A stretch of 64,000 bases of DNA from Pedobacter sp. WC2423. Lineage in GTDB: Bacteria > Bacteroidota > Bacteroidia > Sphingobacteriales > Sphingobacteriaceae. Position numbers and translations under genes: made by a program. Shown in pieces: positions 63,844 through 64,000 of this stretch. The notes beneath the pieces were generated by a model. The model had not been told where the DNA came from. It did no database searches and worked only from the letters and a program-made list of their open reading frames with translations. The stretch spans positions 4,836,001 to 4,900,000 of the forward strand of contig NZ_CP162005.1 of the NCBI RefSeq assembly GCF_040822065.1, given 5' to 3'. Within the stretch, counting starts at the first letter, position 1. Every line of letters starts with the position of its first letter.

Positions 63844-63936
63844 GTTTAGTATATGAATTAATGTTTAGTTAATATTTAATCTGTATTTTTATTGGTAAAC
63901 ATATCTTCAGTTATTTTGATTTTACATTAGAAAATT

Positions 63937-64000
63937 ATGAACTCTAAAACTCTAGTTGTTATTGCTCTTGTTTCGTTCTTATTTATTTTACCATCCAGTG
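63937..64000 (+). CDS. Start of an exported protein, cut by the window end
   Basis: The frame from ATG 63937 stays open to the edge (21 codons). It encodes MNSKTLVVIALVSFLFILPS, a clear signal-peptide-like start with a short basic n-region and a hydrophobic core. The ATG is preceded by an A/T-rich leader and lies 94 bases after the terminator of the receptor gene. Nothing of the mature protein is visible, so no function can be given. Confidence 0.6.
   Translation, partial: MNSKTLVVIALVSFLFILPSS

Overview
The window looks like the chromosome of a member of the Bacteroidota, most likely a Pedobacter-like Sphingobacteriaceae. The reasons are Oar-type and SusC/SusD outer-membrane systems, a FecI/FecR-type sigma/anti-sigma pair, Bacteroidota-type T6SS Hcp/VgrG proteins, weak Shine-Dalgarno signals with A-rich leaders, and promoters of the Bacteroidota form (TTTG or TTG near -33, TAnnTTTG near -7). 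No replication, phage or insertion-sequence genes were found. The taxonomic call rests on gene types and was not tested by a search.

Layout. 1-5850: the end of a FAS1 protein, an Oar-like TonB-dependent receptor and an IPT/TIG-NHL lipoprotein, probably one surface operon. 5850-8500: a small membrane ORF, an unknown lipoprotein and an outer-membrane beta-barrel. 8500-12565: an AraC regulator divergent from an aldehyde dehydrogenase / butanediol-type dehydrogenase / DUF779 operon. 12680-14050: tRNA-Phe followed by a decayed Rhs-type toxin tail with its presumed immunity gene. 14350-17300: a SnoaL-like protein, a GMC oxidoreductase and a gluconate-2-dehydrogenase subunit-3-like protein. 17425-21420: a four-gene operon (GntP-family permease, RidA, a D-serine-dehydratase/D-threonine-aldolase-type PLP enzyme and a dipeptidase) that reads as D-amino-acid utilisation. 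21503-29945 (minus): sigma, FecR, SusC, SusD and a NagX-like membrane protein, a glycan-uptake locus. 30500-32500: two unknown 250-residue paralogues, each internally duplicated, and a small XRE regulator. 32874-36232: a GT-C-like membrane protein, thymidine kinase and an acidic P/E-rich protein.

36225-44170 (minus) is core: mreB-mreC-mreD-mrdA-rodA for rod shape, plus purH and purN. 44852-53350 is accessory: two Hcp genes, VgrG, two unknown proteins, an effector with a PD-(D/E)XK nuclease end, and a row of immunity-like genes. Two of these appear broken in poly-T runs and one is a relic. No T6SS sheath, baseplate or ATPase genes lie here, so this is a cargo island that depends on machinery elsewhere.

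53417-60190 returns to core genes: rpsT, radC, pheT, a ZapB-like coiled coil, zapA, a strong candidate 6S RNA, rny and an Mpo1-like protein. 60459-63770 is a second Oar-like receptor closely related to the first, and the window ends in the signal peptide of another exported protein.

Most notable observations: the unlabelled 6S-like RNA between zapA and rny; the decaying T6SS immunity array with homopolymer frameshifts; a perfect 22-bp palindrome with two inverted DnaA boxes; a tandem repeat that duplicates the purN start context as short leader ORFs; and the twin internally duplicated proteins of unknown family.
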